From Aureimonas populi (GTDB lineage Bacteria > Pseudomonadota > Alphaproteobacteria > Rhizobiales > Rhizobiaceae), in contig NZ_CP072611.1 of assembly GCF_017815515.1 (NCBI RefSeq), positions 3,410,001 to 3,474,000 on the forward strand: DNA of 64,000 nucleotides, written 5' to 3'. Below are positions 1 through 8,857 of this stretch, one piece after another. The notes beneath the pieces are model-generated. The model did not search any database. It saw only the letters and a list, made by a program, of their open reading frames with translations, and was not told the origin of the DNA. The stretch's first letter is position 1, and every line of letters starts with the position of its first letter. The position numbers and the translations under genes were made by a program.

Positions 1-142
1 CCAGCACCGGGCGCCCGGCGCGCAGTTCCGCCGCCGCGCGCTCCACGCGCACAGCCGAGGGCTGGCCGAAGAGGGTCTCGACCGGCGCTTCGCTGGGCGA
101 AGCCTCCACTCTCTCGATCCGGTTCAACGCCTTCTCCTGCAC
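1..142 (-). CDS. ribA: GTP cyclohydrolase II-like protein, N-terminal fragment
   Basis: Only the first 47 codons lie in the window; the rest is beyond position 1. Read from a GTG at 142, the product contains the stretch SAVRVERAAAELRAGRPVL, which resembles the N-terminal part of rhizobial GTP cyclohydrolase II (riboflavin pathway, GTP to diaminohydroxypyrimidine product), where an ERA-x-ELR-x-GRPV motif is usual. A TGA in the same frame about 40 bases upstream limits the start to this GTG or the TTG at 127. No good ribosome binding site is visible at either codon. The family call rests on one short motif, so it is tentative. Confidence 0.45.
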   Translation of the reverse strand, partial: MQEKALNRIERVEASPSEAPVETLFGQPSAVRVERAAAELRAGRPVL

Positions 143-457
143 CGGCCCACGCGCGCCGCGTCTCGCCTCCCTGCGCGGCCTTCATCGCTTCTCCATATGG
201 GATGAGCGCGGCTGGACGCAAATTCGAGTTCGGCGCGGAGCCCGGGCCGTCTCGTGCACCCCAAAGGCGAGATGCACGACAAGGCGAGGCTGCCGTGCGG
301 CCCGCATCGCCGGGCGCACAGGCCTATATCAGCTCAGCACAACAAGCCGGCGGCCACGGCCACGGTCCCCCGCGAGGCGGAAGGAGCGCGAAAGCGTGGA
401 CAGTGTGTCGCCCGCCTTCGATGCGAGGGCCAGCGCGGCAGGACCGCCCCCCGAGGC
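143..457. other. Intergenic stretch without a recognisable gene
   Basis: This 315-base stretch separates the probable ribA 5' end from the 3' end of the Nudix gene, both on the minus strand. Open frames here are typical high-GC shadows with no family resemblance. It presumably holds the promoter of the ribA-like gene, but no hexamer pair with acceptable spacing was found, and no FMN-riboswitch-like structure was seen. Confidence 0.5.
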
Positions 458-985
458 TCAGGCGTTGCCGGTCTCGGCGCTCAACCGGGCCTGCGCCTCC
501 GGGCGGCGGCGGGCCGCCTCGTCGCTCGCCAGCAGCTCGGCCACGTGCCCGTCCCGGGCCAGTTCCGCGAAGATGGACTGGAGCCCGGGCTCCAGCACCA
601 GGTCGAAGGCCTGGCGCGGGCTCGTCCAGGCGCGGTGGCGCTGGCCGCGCTCCTTCCAGTCGTCCTCCTCTTCGCGGACGAGGAGCAGGAAGACATCGAC
701 CCGGCAGAACTGGAAGCGGTCGCGCCGCCTTTTCCAGTAGTCGAAACGGCGATAGGGGTCCGGCATGATCTTGCCGTGAACCCCCGCCTCTTCCTCCGCC
801 TCCACGGCGGCGGCCTCGAAGCGTTTCAGCCCCTTGATGGGGTTGCCCTTCGGAATGACCCAGCGGCGCGTCTCGCGGGAGGTCACGAGCAGCACCTCCA
901 GCCCGCCGCCCGGCGAAAGGCGGACGGGAAGCGCCGCGACCTGCCGCTCCACATCCTTCCGCTTCTTCGCCCCGCTGCGCGCCAT
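458..985 (-). CDS. Nudix hydrolase, diphosphoinositol-polyphosphate-phosphohydrolase type
   Basis: The 175-residue protein carries a Nudix fold. WVIPKGNPIKG enters the Nudix box, which continues FEAAAVEAEEEAGV. The box keeps the metal-binding glutamates (EAEEEAG), but the usual Arg of the REUxEExGU signature is replaced by Val, as in several alphaproteobacterial homologues of this type. Nudix enzymes cleave nucleoside diphosphates linked to another moiety; the substrate cannot be told from sequence. The ATG at 985 follows GGAGAAACG, a good Shine-Dalgarno at correct distance. The last 25 residues are Arg/Ala-rich and lie outside the domain. Confidence 0.85.
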   Translation of the reverse strand: MARSGAKKRKDVERQVAALPVRLSPGGGLEVLLVTSRETRRWVIPKGNPIKGLKRFEAAAVEAEEEAGVHGKIMPDPYRRFDYWKRRRDRFQFCRVDVFLLLVREEEDDWKERGQRHRAWTSPRQAFDLVLEPGLQSIFAELARDGHVAELLASDEAARRRPEAQARLSAETGNA

Positions 986-1210
986 CGTTTCTCCGACCTC
1001 TCTTCCGAACCTCGTAAGATAATGCGTTTAAATGCAGAATCGACCCGGAAGATGGCCGTGGCAAGAGCAAGCTTGCCCGAGACTTGAGTTTGCGCGCACC
1101 AGTATGCCCCAAGCTCATCACCGTCGCGTCAGCAGGCCTTGCGCGCTGTTGACCCGGCGCGGTTTGGAAGACAGCTTGCCGGGAAAGCGGTGATTTTGAG
1201 GAAGCAGGGC

Positions 1211-2413
1211 ATGACGATACGCACGGGATGGCCGACGAACTCCTTCGCACGTGCGGCGTTTCTCGCGGCGGCCTGCCTCTGGGCGGGCGGCGCCGGCGCC
1301 CAGGGCTTCGTCACGACCGCGCCGACGGCGATCCTGAAGGACTTCGCCACCGGCACCGTTCTGTTCGAAAAGGACGCGGACGAGCAGATTCCCCCCGCCA
1401 GCCTCGTCAAGCTGATGACCGTCGCCGTCATATTCGGCGAGATCGAGGCCGGGCGCCTGAGCCTCGACGACGAGTTCCATGTCTCCGAATATGCCTGGCG
1501 CACGGGCGGGGCCTCCTCGGGCGGCTCCACCATGTTCCTGCCGCTCAACTCGCAGGTGTCGGTCGACGAGCTGATCAAGGGCATCATCATCCAGTCGGGC
1601 AACGACGCGACCATCGTGGCGGCCGAGGGCATCGCCGGATCGGTGGAGGCCTTCGCGGCGATGATGAACCGCAAGGGCGCCGAGCTGGGCCTCACCGGCT
1701 CCACTTTCGCCAACCCCCACGGCCTGCCGGACCCCGACCAGCGCGTGACGATGCGCGACCTGACGGTGCTGGCCGAGCATATCATCCGCGACTACCCGCA
1801 ATATTACCCGCTCTTCAGCGAAACCGAGTTCACCTTCAACGGCATCACCCAGCGAAGCCGCAACCCGCTGCTGGCGCTGGGAGCGGATGGGCTGAAGACG
1901 GGCCACACCTCGGAGGCGGGCTTCGGGCTGGTGGCTTCGGCGCAGGAGAACGGCCGGCGCATCGTCCTGGGCATGAGCGGGATGCAGACGGCCGGCGAGC
2001 GCGCCGAGGAGGCGCGCAAGATGATGACCTACGGGCTGCGCAGCTTCCAGACCGTGACGCTGCTGGAAGCCGGCGCCAGCCCGGCCAGCGCCGAAGTGCT
2101 GGGCGGCGTCGAGCCGAGCGTGGAGCTGACGGCGGCGGAAAGCGTGGAGGTGCTGGCCTCGCGCGGCACGGAGGGCGAATTCGAGATCGTCGCCGCCGAC
2201 CTCACCCCCCTCACCGCCCCGGTCGCGCAGGGGCAGCCGGCCGGCATCGCGCGCGTGACGCGCGGCGGCGAAACGGTGATCGAGGTGCCGCTGGTGGCCG
2301 CGCGCGCCGTGGAGCAGGCGCCCTTCCTGCAACGGAGCTGGGACATGGCGCGGGGCTACGCGCGCGAGGCGGGGCGCGCGGCCTATGCCTATGTCTCGGG
2401 GCTGATCTGGTAG
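1211..2413 (+). CDS. D-alanyl-D-alanine carboxypeptidase, PBP5/6 type
   Basis: The 400-residue product is a low-molecular-weight penicillin-binding protein that removes the terminal D-Ala of peptidoglycan pentapeptides in the periplasm. A signal peptide ending AGGAGAQG is followed by the serine-peptidase motifs SLVK (S64, K67), SGN (129-131) and KTG (229-231) in the expected order. A C-terminal PBP5-type beta domain follows, with an amphipathic tail (RSWDMARGYAREAGRAAYAYV) able to lie on the membrane. The ATG at 1211 is preceded by GGAAGCAGG. An in-frame ATG at 1139 would put 24 unlikely residues before the signal peptide. Confidence 0.92.
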   Translation: MTIRTGWPTNSFARAAFLAAACLWAGGAGAQGFVTTAPTAILKDFATGTVLFEKDADEQIPPASLVKLMTVAVIFGEIEAGRLSLDDEFHVSEYAWRTGGASSGGSTMFLPLNSQVSVDELIKGIIIQSGNDATIVAAEGIAGSVEAFAAMMNRKGAELGLTGSTFANPHGLPDPDQRVTMRDLTVLAEHIIRDYPQYYPLFSETEFTFNGITQRSRNPLLALGADGLKTGHTSEAGFGLVASAQENGRRIVLGMSGMQTAGERAEEARKMMTYGLRSFQTVTLLEAGASPASAEVLGGVEPSVELTAAESVEVLASRGTEGEFEIVAADLTPLTAPVAQGQPAGIARVTRGGETVIEVPLVAARAVEQAPFLQRSWDMARGYAREAGRAAYAYVSGLIW

Positions 2414-2450
2414 GTTTTCACCCCGCCGGCGCATTCCGTAGGGGAAAACC
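2413..2450 (+). terminator. Possible terminator after the carboxypeptidase gene
   Basis: GGTTTTCACCCC and GGGGAAAACC form an imperfect stem with a two-base bulge immediately after the stop codon. There is no clean T-run, so it may only stabilise the transcript end. Confidence 0.35.
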
Positions 2451-2566
2451 CGCCGCGCCGGGCACAATTCGCACGGTGAAGCGCGTCTGGAGGCATCTTC
2501 GCCCTTGGCATTCGCACCGGCAGCGGCATTCTATCGGGTAAGTTGTGCGCGCCGAGGAGATTGCCG

Positions 2567-3976
2567 ATGCCCTTCGATGAGATGCTGGCCGCCGGGAACG
2601 GCGTGCGCGCGCCCTACCGCCGCTTCCAGTCCTGGTTCGAGAGCCAGGATCCGCAGGCCCTGGCGGAGAAGGCGGGCGAGGCGGAGAGCTTCTTCCGGCG
2701 CACCGGCATCACGTTCAACGTCTACGGGCAGAAGGAGGCGGCCGAGCGGCTGATTCCCTTCGACCTCGTGCCGCGCATCATCTCGGGCTCCGAATGGAAC
2801 CGCCTCGCGGAAGGCATCGAGCAGCGCGTGCGGGCCCTCAACGCCTTCCTCGCCGACATCTATCACGACCGCGAGATCGTGAAGGCGGGCATCGTCCCGG
2901 CGCGGCTGATCGACGGCAACGAGGCCTTCCTGCCGCAGATGGTGGGCTTCCGCCCGCCCGGCGGCGTCTACACCCACATCATCGGCGTGGATATCGTGCG
3001 CACGGCCGAGGACCGGTTCTACGTTCTGGAGGACAACGCCCGCACCCCGTCCGGCGTCTCCTACATGATCGAGAACCGGGAAACGATGATGCAGATGTTT
3101 CCCGAGCTGTTCGCGCAGAACCGCGTGCGCCCGGTGGAAACCTATCCCCGCCATCTGCGCCGCTCGCTCTCGGCCGTCGCGCCGCCGGCCTGCGAGGGCG
3201 TCCCGCGCGTGGCCATCCTCACCCCCGGCATCCATAATTCTGCCTATTACGAGCACGCCTTCCTTGCCGACCAGATGGGCGTGGAGCTGGTGGAGGGTTC
3301 GGACCTGAAGGAGATCGACGGGCGGATCGCCATGCGCACGACGCGCGGCTACCTGCCGATCGACGTTCTCTACCGGCGCGTCGACGACGCCTATCTCGAC
3401 CCCCTGGCCTTCAATCCCGAATCGGTGCTGGGCGTGCCCGGCATCATGGAGGTCTACAAGAAGGGCGGCATCACGCTGGCCAACGCGCCGGGCACCGGCA
3501 TCTCGGACGACAAGGCGATCTATTCCTACATGCCCGAGATCGTGCAGTTCTACACCGGCCAGCCAGCCATCCTGGAGAACGTGCCCACCTGGCGCTGCGC
3601 GGAGGAGGACAGCCTCTCCTACGTGCTCGACAATATCGAGGAGCTGGTGGTCAAGGAGGTGCACGGCTCGGGCGGCTACGGGATGCTGGTCGGCCCGGCC
3701 GCCTCGCGCGAGGAGCGCGAGACCTTCTGCGCCAAGCTGCGCGAGCGGCCCGGCAACTACATCGCCCAGCCCACGCTCGCGCTCTCCACCGTGCCGATCC
3801 TGGTGGAGAAGGGGCTCGCCCCGCGCCATGTGGACCTGCGCCCCTTCGTCCTGGTTTCCGACACGGTCAAGATCATCCCCGGCGGGCTGACGCGCGTGGC
3901 GCTTCAGGAGGGCTCTCTCGTCGTCAATTCGAGCCAGGGGGGCGGCACGAAGGACACCTGGGTGCTGGAGGATTGA
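2567..3976 (+). CDS. Circularly permuted ATP-grasp protein (DUF404/DUF407), Anbu operon
   Basis: This 469-residue protein belongs to the circularly permuted ATP-grasp type 2 family, predicted to form peptide (amide) bonds using ATP. Recognisable segments are the VLEDNARTPSGVSYMIENR block near residues 155-175, the central VAILTPGIHNSAYYEHAFLA, the NAPGTGISDDKAIYSYMPE block, and the VVKEVHGSGGYGMLVGP glycine-rich loop near 360-380. The ATG at 2567 lies six bases after GAGGAGA; the TTG at 2543 has no such site. It is followed by an alpha-E gene and an Anbu protease gene on the same strand, the known partner set of this family. The true substrate is unknown. Confidence 0.92.
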   Translation: MPFDEMLAAGNGVRAPYRRFQSWFESQDPQALAEKAGEAESFFRRTGITFNVYGQKEAAERLIPFDLVPRIISGSEWNRLAEGIEQRVRALNAFLADIYHDREIVKAGIVPARLIDGNEAFLPQMVGFRPPGGVYTHIIGVDIVRTAEDRFYVLEDNARTPSGVSYMIENRETMMQMFPELFAQNRVRPVETYPRHLRRSLSAVAPPACEGVPRVAILTPGIHNSAYYEHAFLADQMGVELVEGSDLKEIDGRIAMRTTRGYLPIDVLYRRVDDAYLDPLAFNPESVLGVPGIMEVYKKGGITLANAPGTGISDDKAIYSYMPEIVQFYTGQPAILENVPTWRCAEEDSLSYVLDNIEELVVKEVHGSGGYGMLVGPAASREERETFCAKLRERPGNYIAQPTLALSTVPILVEKGLAPRHVDLRPFVLVSDTVKIIPGGLTRVALQEGSLVVNSSQGGGTKDTWVLED

Positions 3977-4032
3977 CCGGGCCCCGCCCCGTTTCCCGCG
4001 CCCTGCCCGAAGCCTGACGAGAGAACCTTCGA

Positions 4033-4974
4033 ATGCCCCTTCTTGGACGCACCGCCAACGGCCTCTTCTGGATGCAGCGCTATATCGAGCGCGCGGAGAA
4101 CATGGCCCGCCTCGTCGACACCGGCCTGCGGCTGTCGCTGACCAACCTGTCCGCCGAGCCGGAGGAGTGGAACTCCGTCCTGGTCTCGGCCGGCGTGGAG
4201 GCCGCCTACAGCGCGAAATACCCGGCCTACGAGCCCGACAAGATCGCCGACTTCCTGATTCGCGACCTCGACAACCCGTCCAGCGTGCTCTCTTCCATCG
4301 AGGTGGCCCGCACCAACGGGCGCATGGTGCGCACGGCGCTGACGCGCGACACATGGGAAGCGCTGAACGAGAGCTGGATGGTCCTCAAACGCCGCATGTC
4401 CAAGCCGGTGGACGATCTTCCCGCCGTGCTCGACCTCGTCAAGCAGCGCACCGCCCTCATCCGCGGCACCTTCTACGGCACCATGCTGCGCAACGAGATC
4501 TTCGATTTCTGCAATCTCGGCACCTTCGTGGAGCGGGCCGATTCGACGGCGCGCATCCTGGACGTGAAATATTGGGTGCTCCTGCCCGAGCACTCCTCCG
4601 TCGGCTCGCCGCTCGACAATTTCCAGTGGGGCTCCATCCTGCGTTCCGTCTCGGCCCTGCGCTCCTTCGCCTGGGAGTACGACGCCGACTTCAAGGCGCA
4701 CGACATCATCGACTTCCTCGTCTTCAACAAGCGCATGCCGCGCTCGCTGGCCTATTCCTACCGGATGATCGAGGAGAGCCTCGGCTATATCGCCCGCGTC
4801 TACGGAGAGCGGAACGAGGCGCACGAGACGGCGAGCGCCATCGTCCGGAGGCTGGAGGAGACGGACGTGGCGAAGGTGATCGACTACGGCTTCCACGAAT
4901 TCCTGGAAGGCATCATCCTCGACAACAACCGCCTGTCCAACGAGATCGCCAAGAGCTATCGGTTCCACGCCTGA
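4033..4974 (+). CDS. Alpha-E domain protein (DUF403)
   Basis: The 313-residue protein is almost entirely helical and begins MPLLGRTANGLFWMQRYIERAENMARLVDTG, the hallmark start of the alpha-E (DUF403) family. Later blocks such as FVERADSTARILDVKYW and VFNKRMPRSLAYSYR are also typical. Alpha-E proteins are coded beside circularly permuted ATP-grasp enzymes and Anbu proteases and are thought to assist the predicted peptide ligase, but no activity has been assigned to the fold. It starts 56 bases after the ATP-grasp stop. The upstream GAGAGAAC gives a plausible ribosome site. Confidence 0.92.
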   Translation: MPLLGRTANGLFWMQRYIERAENMARLVDTGLRLSLTNLSAEPEEWNSVLVSAGVEAAYSAKYPAYEPDKIADFLIRDLDNPSSVLSSIEVARTNGRMVRTALTRDTWEALNESWMVLKRRMSKPVDDLPAVLDLVKQRTALIRGTFYGTMLRNEIFDFCNLGTFVERADSTARILDVKYWVLLPEHSSVGSPLDNFQWGSILRSVSALRSFAWEYDADFKAHDIIDFLVFNKRMPRSLAYSYRMIEESLGYIARVYGERNEAHETASAIVRRLEETDVAKVIDYGFHEFLEGIILDNNRLSNEIAKSYRFHA

Positions 4975-5087
4975 GCCTTCCGGGGTGGCAAAAGCGGTGA
5001 GAATGCGCGCGGCCGTCTTGCGGCAAGCTTCGGCGCGCATCATGTTGGCTGAAACGTCGCCGATCGAGGGCCAGGCTGAAAGAATCG

Positions 5088-5864
5088 ATGACCTACTGCG
5101 TCGGGCTCCTTGTCGAGGACGGCATCGTCTTCATGTCCGATACCCGCACCAATGCGGGCATCGACAACATCTCGACCGTCACCAAGATGAAGACCTTCGA
5201 GGTGCCGGGAGAGCGTTTCCTGTGCCTGCTTTCGGCCGGCAACCTGGCCACCACCCAGTCGGCGATCTCGCTTCTGGAGGAGCGCGCCCTGGCGCCCGCC
5301 GAGCGGCGCCCCTCCATCCTGACGCAGCCCTCCATGTTCCAGACGGCGCGGCTGGTGGGGGAGACGCTGAAGGAGGCCATCGCCTTCACCGCGCAAAGCG
5401 GCCAGCAGGCGGACAGCGTCTTTTCCGGCACCTTCATCCTCGGCGGCCAGATCAAGGGCGGCAAGCCGTGCCTCTTCATGATCTATCCGGAAGGCAACTT
5501 CATCGAGGCGGGGCCGGACAACCCCTTCTTCCAGATCGGGGAGCACAAATACGGCCGGCCGATCATCGTGCGGACCTACGATCCGCAGATGAGCCTGGAG
5601 GACGTTTCCAAGCTCCTGCTCGTCTCCTTCGATTCCACCGTGAAGTCGAACCTCTCGGTCGGCCTGCCCTTCGACCTCCAGATCTACGAGGCCGGCAGCC
5701 TGAGGCCCGGCCACCGGCAGCGCTTCGAGGAGCGCGACCCCTATTACCAGACGATCTCGCAGGGCTGGTCCGAATCGCTGAAGGCGGCCTTCGACCGCCT
5801 GCCACCCTTCGTGCCGAAGACCCCGGACGACGAGCCGGCCGGGCCGTTGCGCCTTATCGGCTGA
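5088..5864 (+). CDS. anbu: Anbu, proteasome-type peptidase (COG3484)
   Basis: The 258-residue product is the bacterial proteasome beta-subunit homologue Anbu, related to HslV and 20S beta subunits. After the initiator Met comes Thr2 (TYCVGLLVEDG), which would be the N-terminal nucleophile. Asp18 (17th counting from the Thr) sits in SDTRTNAG, matching the proteasome Thr1-Asp17-Lys33 arrangement, and Lys33 or Lys35 follows in TKMKTF. Family members self-assemble into rings or open helical particles; the physiological substrate is unknown. It is the last gene of the ATP-grasp/alpha-E operon. A transglutaminase-like gene usually sits just before Anbu, but the 113 bases here hold none. Confidence 0.93.
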   Translation: MTYCVGLLVEDGIVFMSDTRTNAGIDNISTVTKMKTFEVPGERFLCLLSAGNLATTQSAISLLEERALAPAERRPSILTQPSMFQTARLVGETLKEAIAFTAQSGQQADSVFSGTFILGGQIKGGKPCLFMIYPEGNFIEAGPDNPFFQIGEHKYGRPIIVRTYDPQMSLEDVSKLLLVSFDSTVKSNLSVGLPFDLQIYEAGSLRPGHRQRFEERDPYYQTISQGWSESLKAAFDRLPPFVPKTPDDEPAGPLRLIG

Positions 5865-6210
5865 GGCCCTTGGCCTCCAGCTCGGCGAGATATTCGGCCC
5901 AGCGCGCCTCGCGCTCGCGCGCCAGCGCGGCGAGGTAGCGCCAGGAGAACAGGCCCGTATCGTGCCCGTCGTCGAACAGGATGCGGATCGCGTAATGGCC
6001 GACGGGCAGGATGTCGCTGATCTCCACCGCGCTCTTGCCGCCCACGGTCACCCGCTGCTCCGGCGAATGGCCTTGAACCTCGGCGGAAGGGGAAAGGACA
6101 CGCAGCATCTCGGCCGGAAAGGCCTCCGGCGGCCCCTCCTCCCACCGCAGCGTGAGCGTCCGCCGATCCTTCGAAACCCGGATTTCCACAGGCACGTCGT
6201 TCTCGCCCAT
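5854..6210 (-). CDS. DUF971 / gamma-butyrobetaine hydroxylase-like N-terminal domain protein
   Basis: This 118-residue protein consists of a single GBBH-like_N (DUF971) domain. It shows the characteristic core [15 protein letters not shown], the middle [29 protein letters not shown] and the [14 protein letters not shown] block, which contains a conserved HxTGxFxWxYL motif. Free-standing versions occur across Proteobacteria, often near iron-sulfur or molybdenum-cofactor genes, and have been linked to Fe-S handling; here moaA is divergently adjacent. The ATG at 6210 is used; a GTG directly before it is an alternative. Its 3' end overlaps the convergent anbu gene by 11 bases. Confidence 0.82.
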   Translation of the reverse strand: MGENDVPVEIRVSKDRRTLTLRWEEGPPEAFPAEMLRVLSPSAEVQGHSPEQRVTVGGKSAVEISDILPVGHYAIRILFDDGHDTGLFSWRYLAALAREREARWAEYLAELEAKGLSR

Positions 6211-6302
6211 CACGGAGCCCTCATTCGCATTGCCTTGACCCTTGGGGTATGCGCTTCCACATTCGCCTGCATGAACCGCATCCTGGAAGGCCCGTTCTTG
6301 TC

Positions 6303-7346
6303 ATGAGTTCCGCGATCGACATCAAGACGCTTTCGCAGGATTCGTCCCGGCAAGCGATGATCGACCCCTTCGGACGCCGCATCACCTATCTGCGCGTGTC
6401 CGTGACGGACCGGTGCGACTTCCGCTGCACCTATTGCATGGCCGAGGACATGACGTTCCTGCCCCGGCGCGACCTCCTGACGCTGGAGGAGATCGACCGC
6501 CTGGCGAGCGCCTTCGTGGAAAAGGGCGTCAAGCGCCTGCGGCTGACGGGCGGCGAGCCGCTGGTGCGTCGCAACGTCATGTCGCTCGTGCGCTCGCTCT
6601 CGCGCCATTTGTCGTCCGGCGCGCTGGAGGAGCTGACCCTTACGACCAACGGCTCGCAGCTCTCGCGCTTCGCCGCCGATCTGGCCGATTGCGGGGTGAA
6701 GCGGCTGAACGTCTCGCTCGACACGCTGGATGCCGACAAGTTCCGCGCCATCACCCGGCGGGGGGATTTGTCCGTCGTCATGGCCGGTATCCGGGCCGCG
6801 CAGCGGGCCGGCATCGCCATCAAGCTGAATGCCGTCGCGCTGAAGGGCTTCAACGATGCCGAGATTCCTTCCATGCTGCGCTGGGCGCATGGGGAGGGCA
6901 TGGACCTCACCCTCATCGAGACCATGCCGATGGGGGAGATCGACGAGGACCGCACGGACCAGTATCTGCCCCTTTCGCAGGTGAGGCAGGATTTGTCGGA
7001 GCGCTTCACGCTGACCGGCATCCCCTACAAGACCGGCGGGCCCGCGCGCTATTTCCGCGTGGAGGAAACCGGCGGGCGGCTCGGCTTCATCACGCCGATG
7101 ACGCATAATTTCTGCGAGAGCTGCAACCGCGTTCGCGTGACCTGCACCGGCACGCTCTTCATGTGCCTGGGCCAGGAGGACGCCGCCGACCTGCGCACTG
7201 CGATGCGCGCCTCCGAAGGCGACGAGAAGCTGCGCGAGGCCATCGACGAGGCCATCGCCCGTAAGCCGAAGGGCCATGATTTCGTGATCGACCGGCTGAC
7301 GAGGAAGCCGGCCGTCGCAAGGCATATGAGCATGACCGGCGGATAG
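6303..7346 (+). CDS. moaA: GTP 3',8-cyclase MoaA
   Basis: MoaA is the radical-SAM enzyme that starts molybdenum-cofactor synthesis by rearranging GTP. The 347-residue reading from the ATG at 6303 has the CxxxCxxC radical-SAM motif (C38, C42, C45 in [10 protein letters not shown]), the LTGGEPL motif and the second-cluster cysteines [18 protein letters not shown]. It ends in the Gly-Gly tail needed for function in characterised homologues. An upstream in-frame ATG at 6249 would add 18 residues without similarity. No Moco-riboswitch-like structure is evident in the short upstream region. mobA, a later step of the pathway, lies 2.7 kb downstream. Confidence 0.96.
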   Translation: MSSAIDIKTLSQDSSRQAMIDPFGRRITYLRVSVTDRCDFRCTYCMAEDMTFLPRRDLLTLEEIDRLASAFVEKGVKRLRLTGGEPLVRRNVMSLVRSLSRHLSSGALEELTLTTNGSQLSRFAADLADCGVKRLNVSLDTLDADKFRAITRRGDLSVVMAGIRAAQRAGIAIKLNAVALKGFNDAEIPSMLRWAHGEGMDLTLIETMPMGEIDEDRTDQYLPLSQVRQDLSERFTLTGIPYKTGGPARYFRVEETGGRLGFITPMTHNFCESCNRVRVTCTGTLFMCLGQEDAADLRTAMRASEGDEKLREAIDEAIARKPKGHDFVIDRLTRKPAVARHMSMTGG

Positions 7347-7515
7347 CCGCCGTCCTGCGCGACGGCCCCCTGCCTCTTCCTGCCGGTCGCCGCCCCGTTG
7401 CATGGGCCATTCGCGAAGCTCGCCATCGGCCTTGTCTTGCCCAGACGCTGCCACAGATAGCAGGCATTGATGACGACCGCCCTTGGAACGGGCTCTTGCA
7501 GGAGACTTTCGCGCA

Positions 7516-7728
7516 ATGAACACGACAGCCAAATCCCTTCTCGCCGTGACCGCTGCCCTCTTCATCGCGACCGGCTGCACGCAGACGGAGCGCACGCTTG
7601 CGGGCGCGGGCATCGGCGGTGTCGGCGGAGCGGTGGTCGGCGATGCCGTGGGCGGTTCGGGCGGTGCGGTGATCGGCGGTCTCGCCGGCGGCACGGCCGG
7701 CGCCCTGATCGGCCGCAACACGCGCTAA
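7516..7728 (+). CDS. Small glycine-zipper lipoprotein
   Basis: The 70-residue product has a signal peptide ending in the lipobox IATGC, so it should be a lipoprotein. The mature part is a glycine-zipper run (GAGIGGVGGAVVGDAVGG followed by SGGAVIGGLAGGTAGALIG). Such short 17-kDa-antigen-like peptides insert in or associate with the outer membrane in many Proteobacteria; no precise role is known. AGGAG about 12 bases before the ATG supports the start. It seems to be a single-gene unit. Confidence 0.8.
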   Translation: MNTTAKSLLAVTAALFIATGCTQTERTLAGAGIGGVGGAVVGDAVGGSGGAVIGGLAGGTAGALIGRNTR

Positions 7729-7900
7729 GGCCGGGGCGGGCCGGGCCCGCAAGGGTCGGTCGGCGCCTTGCGCCAGACGCTTCCTTCACGGCACGGACCG
7801 GGCCGTCGCGTTCCTCGCGGCGGCCTCTTTCGTTTCCTCGCCTTTTCCCATCTCGCCATGCGCCGCCGGGAAGCGTAAGGCAGGCTTATCGCCCGTTCGG

Positions 7901-8854
7901 GTGCCCACATCACGCCAAGCGATTGCGTTCCCCGTGTCCTTCCTCGCCTTTCGCCGTGCCGTTCCCCTTTCGGACAATCTGCGCGCAGCAGGCCTGATGG
8001 TCGCGGCTATGTGCGGGTTCGCCCTCAACGACGCGATGGTGAAGTTGGCCACGCAGGAGATCGAGCCGGCGCAGATCATGGCCGTGCGCGGGGCCATGGC
8101 GAGCGTGCTGCTGTTCGCTCTCGCCTGGTGGCGCGGGATGCTGCGCCCGGCCGGCCCCATCCTTTCCGCCCCCGTGGCGTGGCGCACGGTCTTCGACCTC
8201 TTGGCGACGATCAGCTACATCACCGCGCTGACGCAGCTTCCGCTCGCCAACGCGTCCGCCATCTTCCAGGCCCTGCCGCTCGCCATCACGCTCGGCGCGG
8301 TCCTGTTCTTGGGCGAGAAGGTGGGCTGGCGCCGCTGGCTGGCCATCCTCGTGGGCTTCCTGGGCGTCGTCATCATCGTGCGGCCGGGCACGGAAGGGTT
8401 CACCGTCTATTCGCTCGCGGTTCTCGCCTCCGTCGTCTGCTCGGCCGCGCGCGACATCTTCACCCGCAAGATGTCGCGGGGCCTGCCCTCCGTGCTGGTG
8501 GCGGCCGTTGGTGCCCTGAGCATCACGGTGTTCGGCCTCGCGCTGCTGCCCTTCGTGGGGTGGCGCGCGATGAGCGTGGAAACCACGGCGGCGCTCTGCG
8601 GCGCGGCGCTGGCCATCGCGTTCGGCTATGTGTGCGTGGTGGCGGCCACGCGCGTGGGCGAGGTCGGCTTCGTGGCGCCCTTCCGCTACACGATCCTGCT
8701 GTTTGCCATCGTGCTCGGCTTTCTCATCTTCGCAGAGCTGCCCGCCTTCTGGGATATGGTGGGCTCGGCTATCGTGGTGGGGAGCGGAATCTACATGATC
8801 TATCGCGAGCGGCGCGTCTCGCGCGTCAAACTCGCGCCGACGCAGGGGCACTGA
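7901..8854 (+). CDS. EamA-family (DMT) exporter
   Basis: The 317-residue protein has ten predicted membrane helices in two EamA repeats. The first ends around LAILVGFLGVVIIVRPG and the second ends IVVGSGIYMIYRERR, both typical of the drug/metabolite transporter superfamily (RhaT/YdcZ-like). Substrate is not predictable. The GTG at 7901 is the longest plausible start; a GTG at 7931 or an internal ATG near the first helix is possible because no clear ribosome site is present. The next gene begins 3 bases after the stop, so the two exporters are probably co-transcribed. Confidence 0.88.
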   Translation: MPTSRQAIAFPVSFLAFRRAVPLSDNLRAAGLMVAAMCGFALNDAMVKLATQEIEPAQIMAVRGAMASVLLFALAWWRGMLRPAGPILSAPVAWRTVFDLLATISYITALTQLPLANASAIFQALPLAITLGAVLFLGEKVGWRRWLAILVGFLGVVIIVRPGTEGFTVYSLAVLASVVCSAARDIFTRKMSRGLPSVLVAAVGALSITVFGLALLPFVGWRAMSVETTAALCGAALAIAFGYVCVVAATRVGEVGFVAPFRYTILLFAIVLGFLIFAELPAFWDMVGSAIVVGSGIYMIYRERRVSRVKLAPTQGH

Positions 8855-8857
8855 GCC

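Noticed and set aside
318..352. Possible minus-strand promoter (TTGTTG and TATAGG)
   Set aside because: The spacer is only about 11 bases, too short for a sigma-70 type promoter.
4975..5087. Hidden or decayed transglutaminase gene in the Anbu operon
   Set aside because: At 113 bases it is too short for a domain, and no fragment with Cys/His/Asp motifs is visible in any frame.
6211..6302. Molybdenum-cofactor riboswitch upstream of moaA
   Set aside because: The leader between the divergent genes is too short and shows no multi-stem structure.
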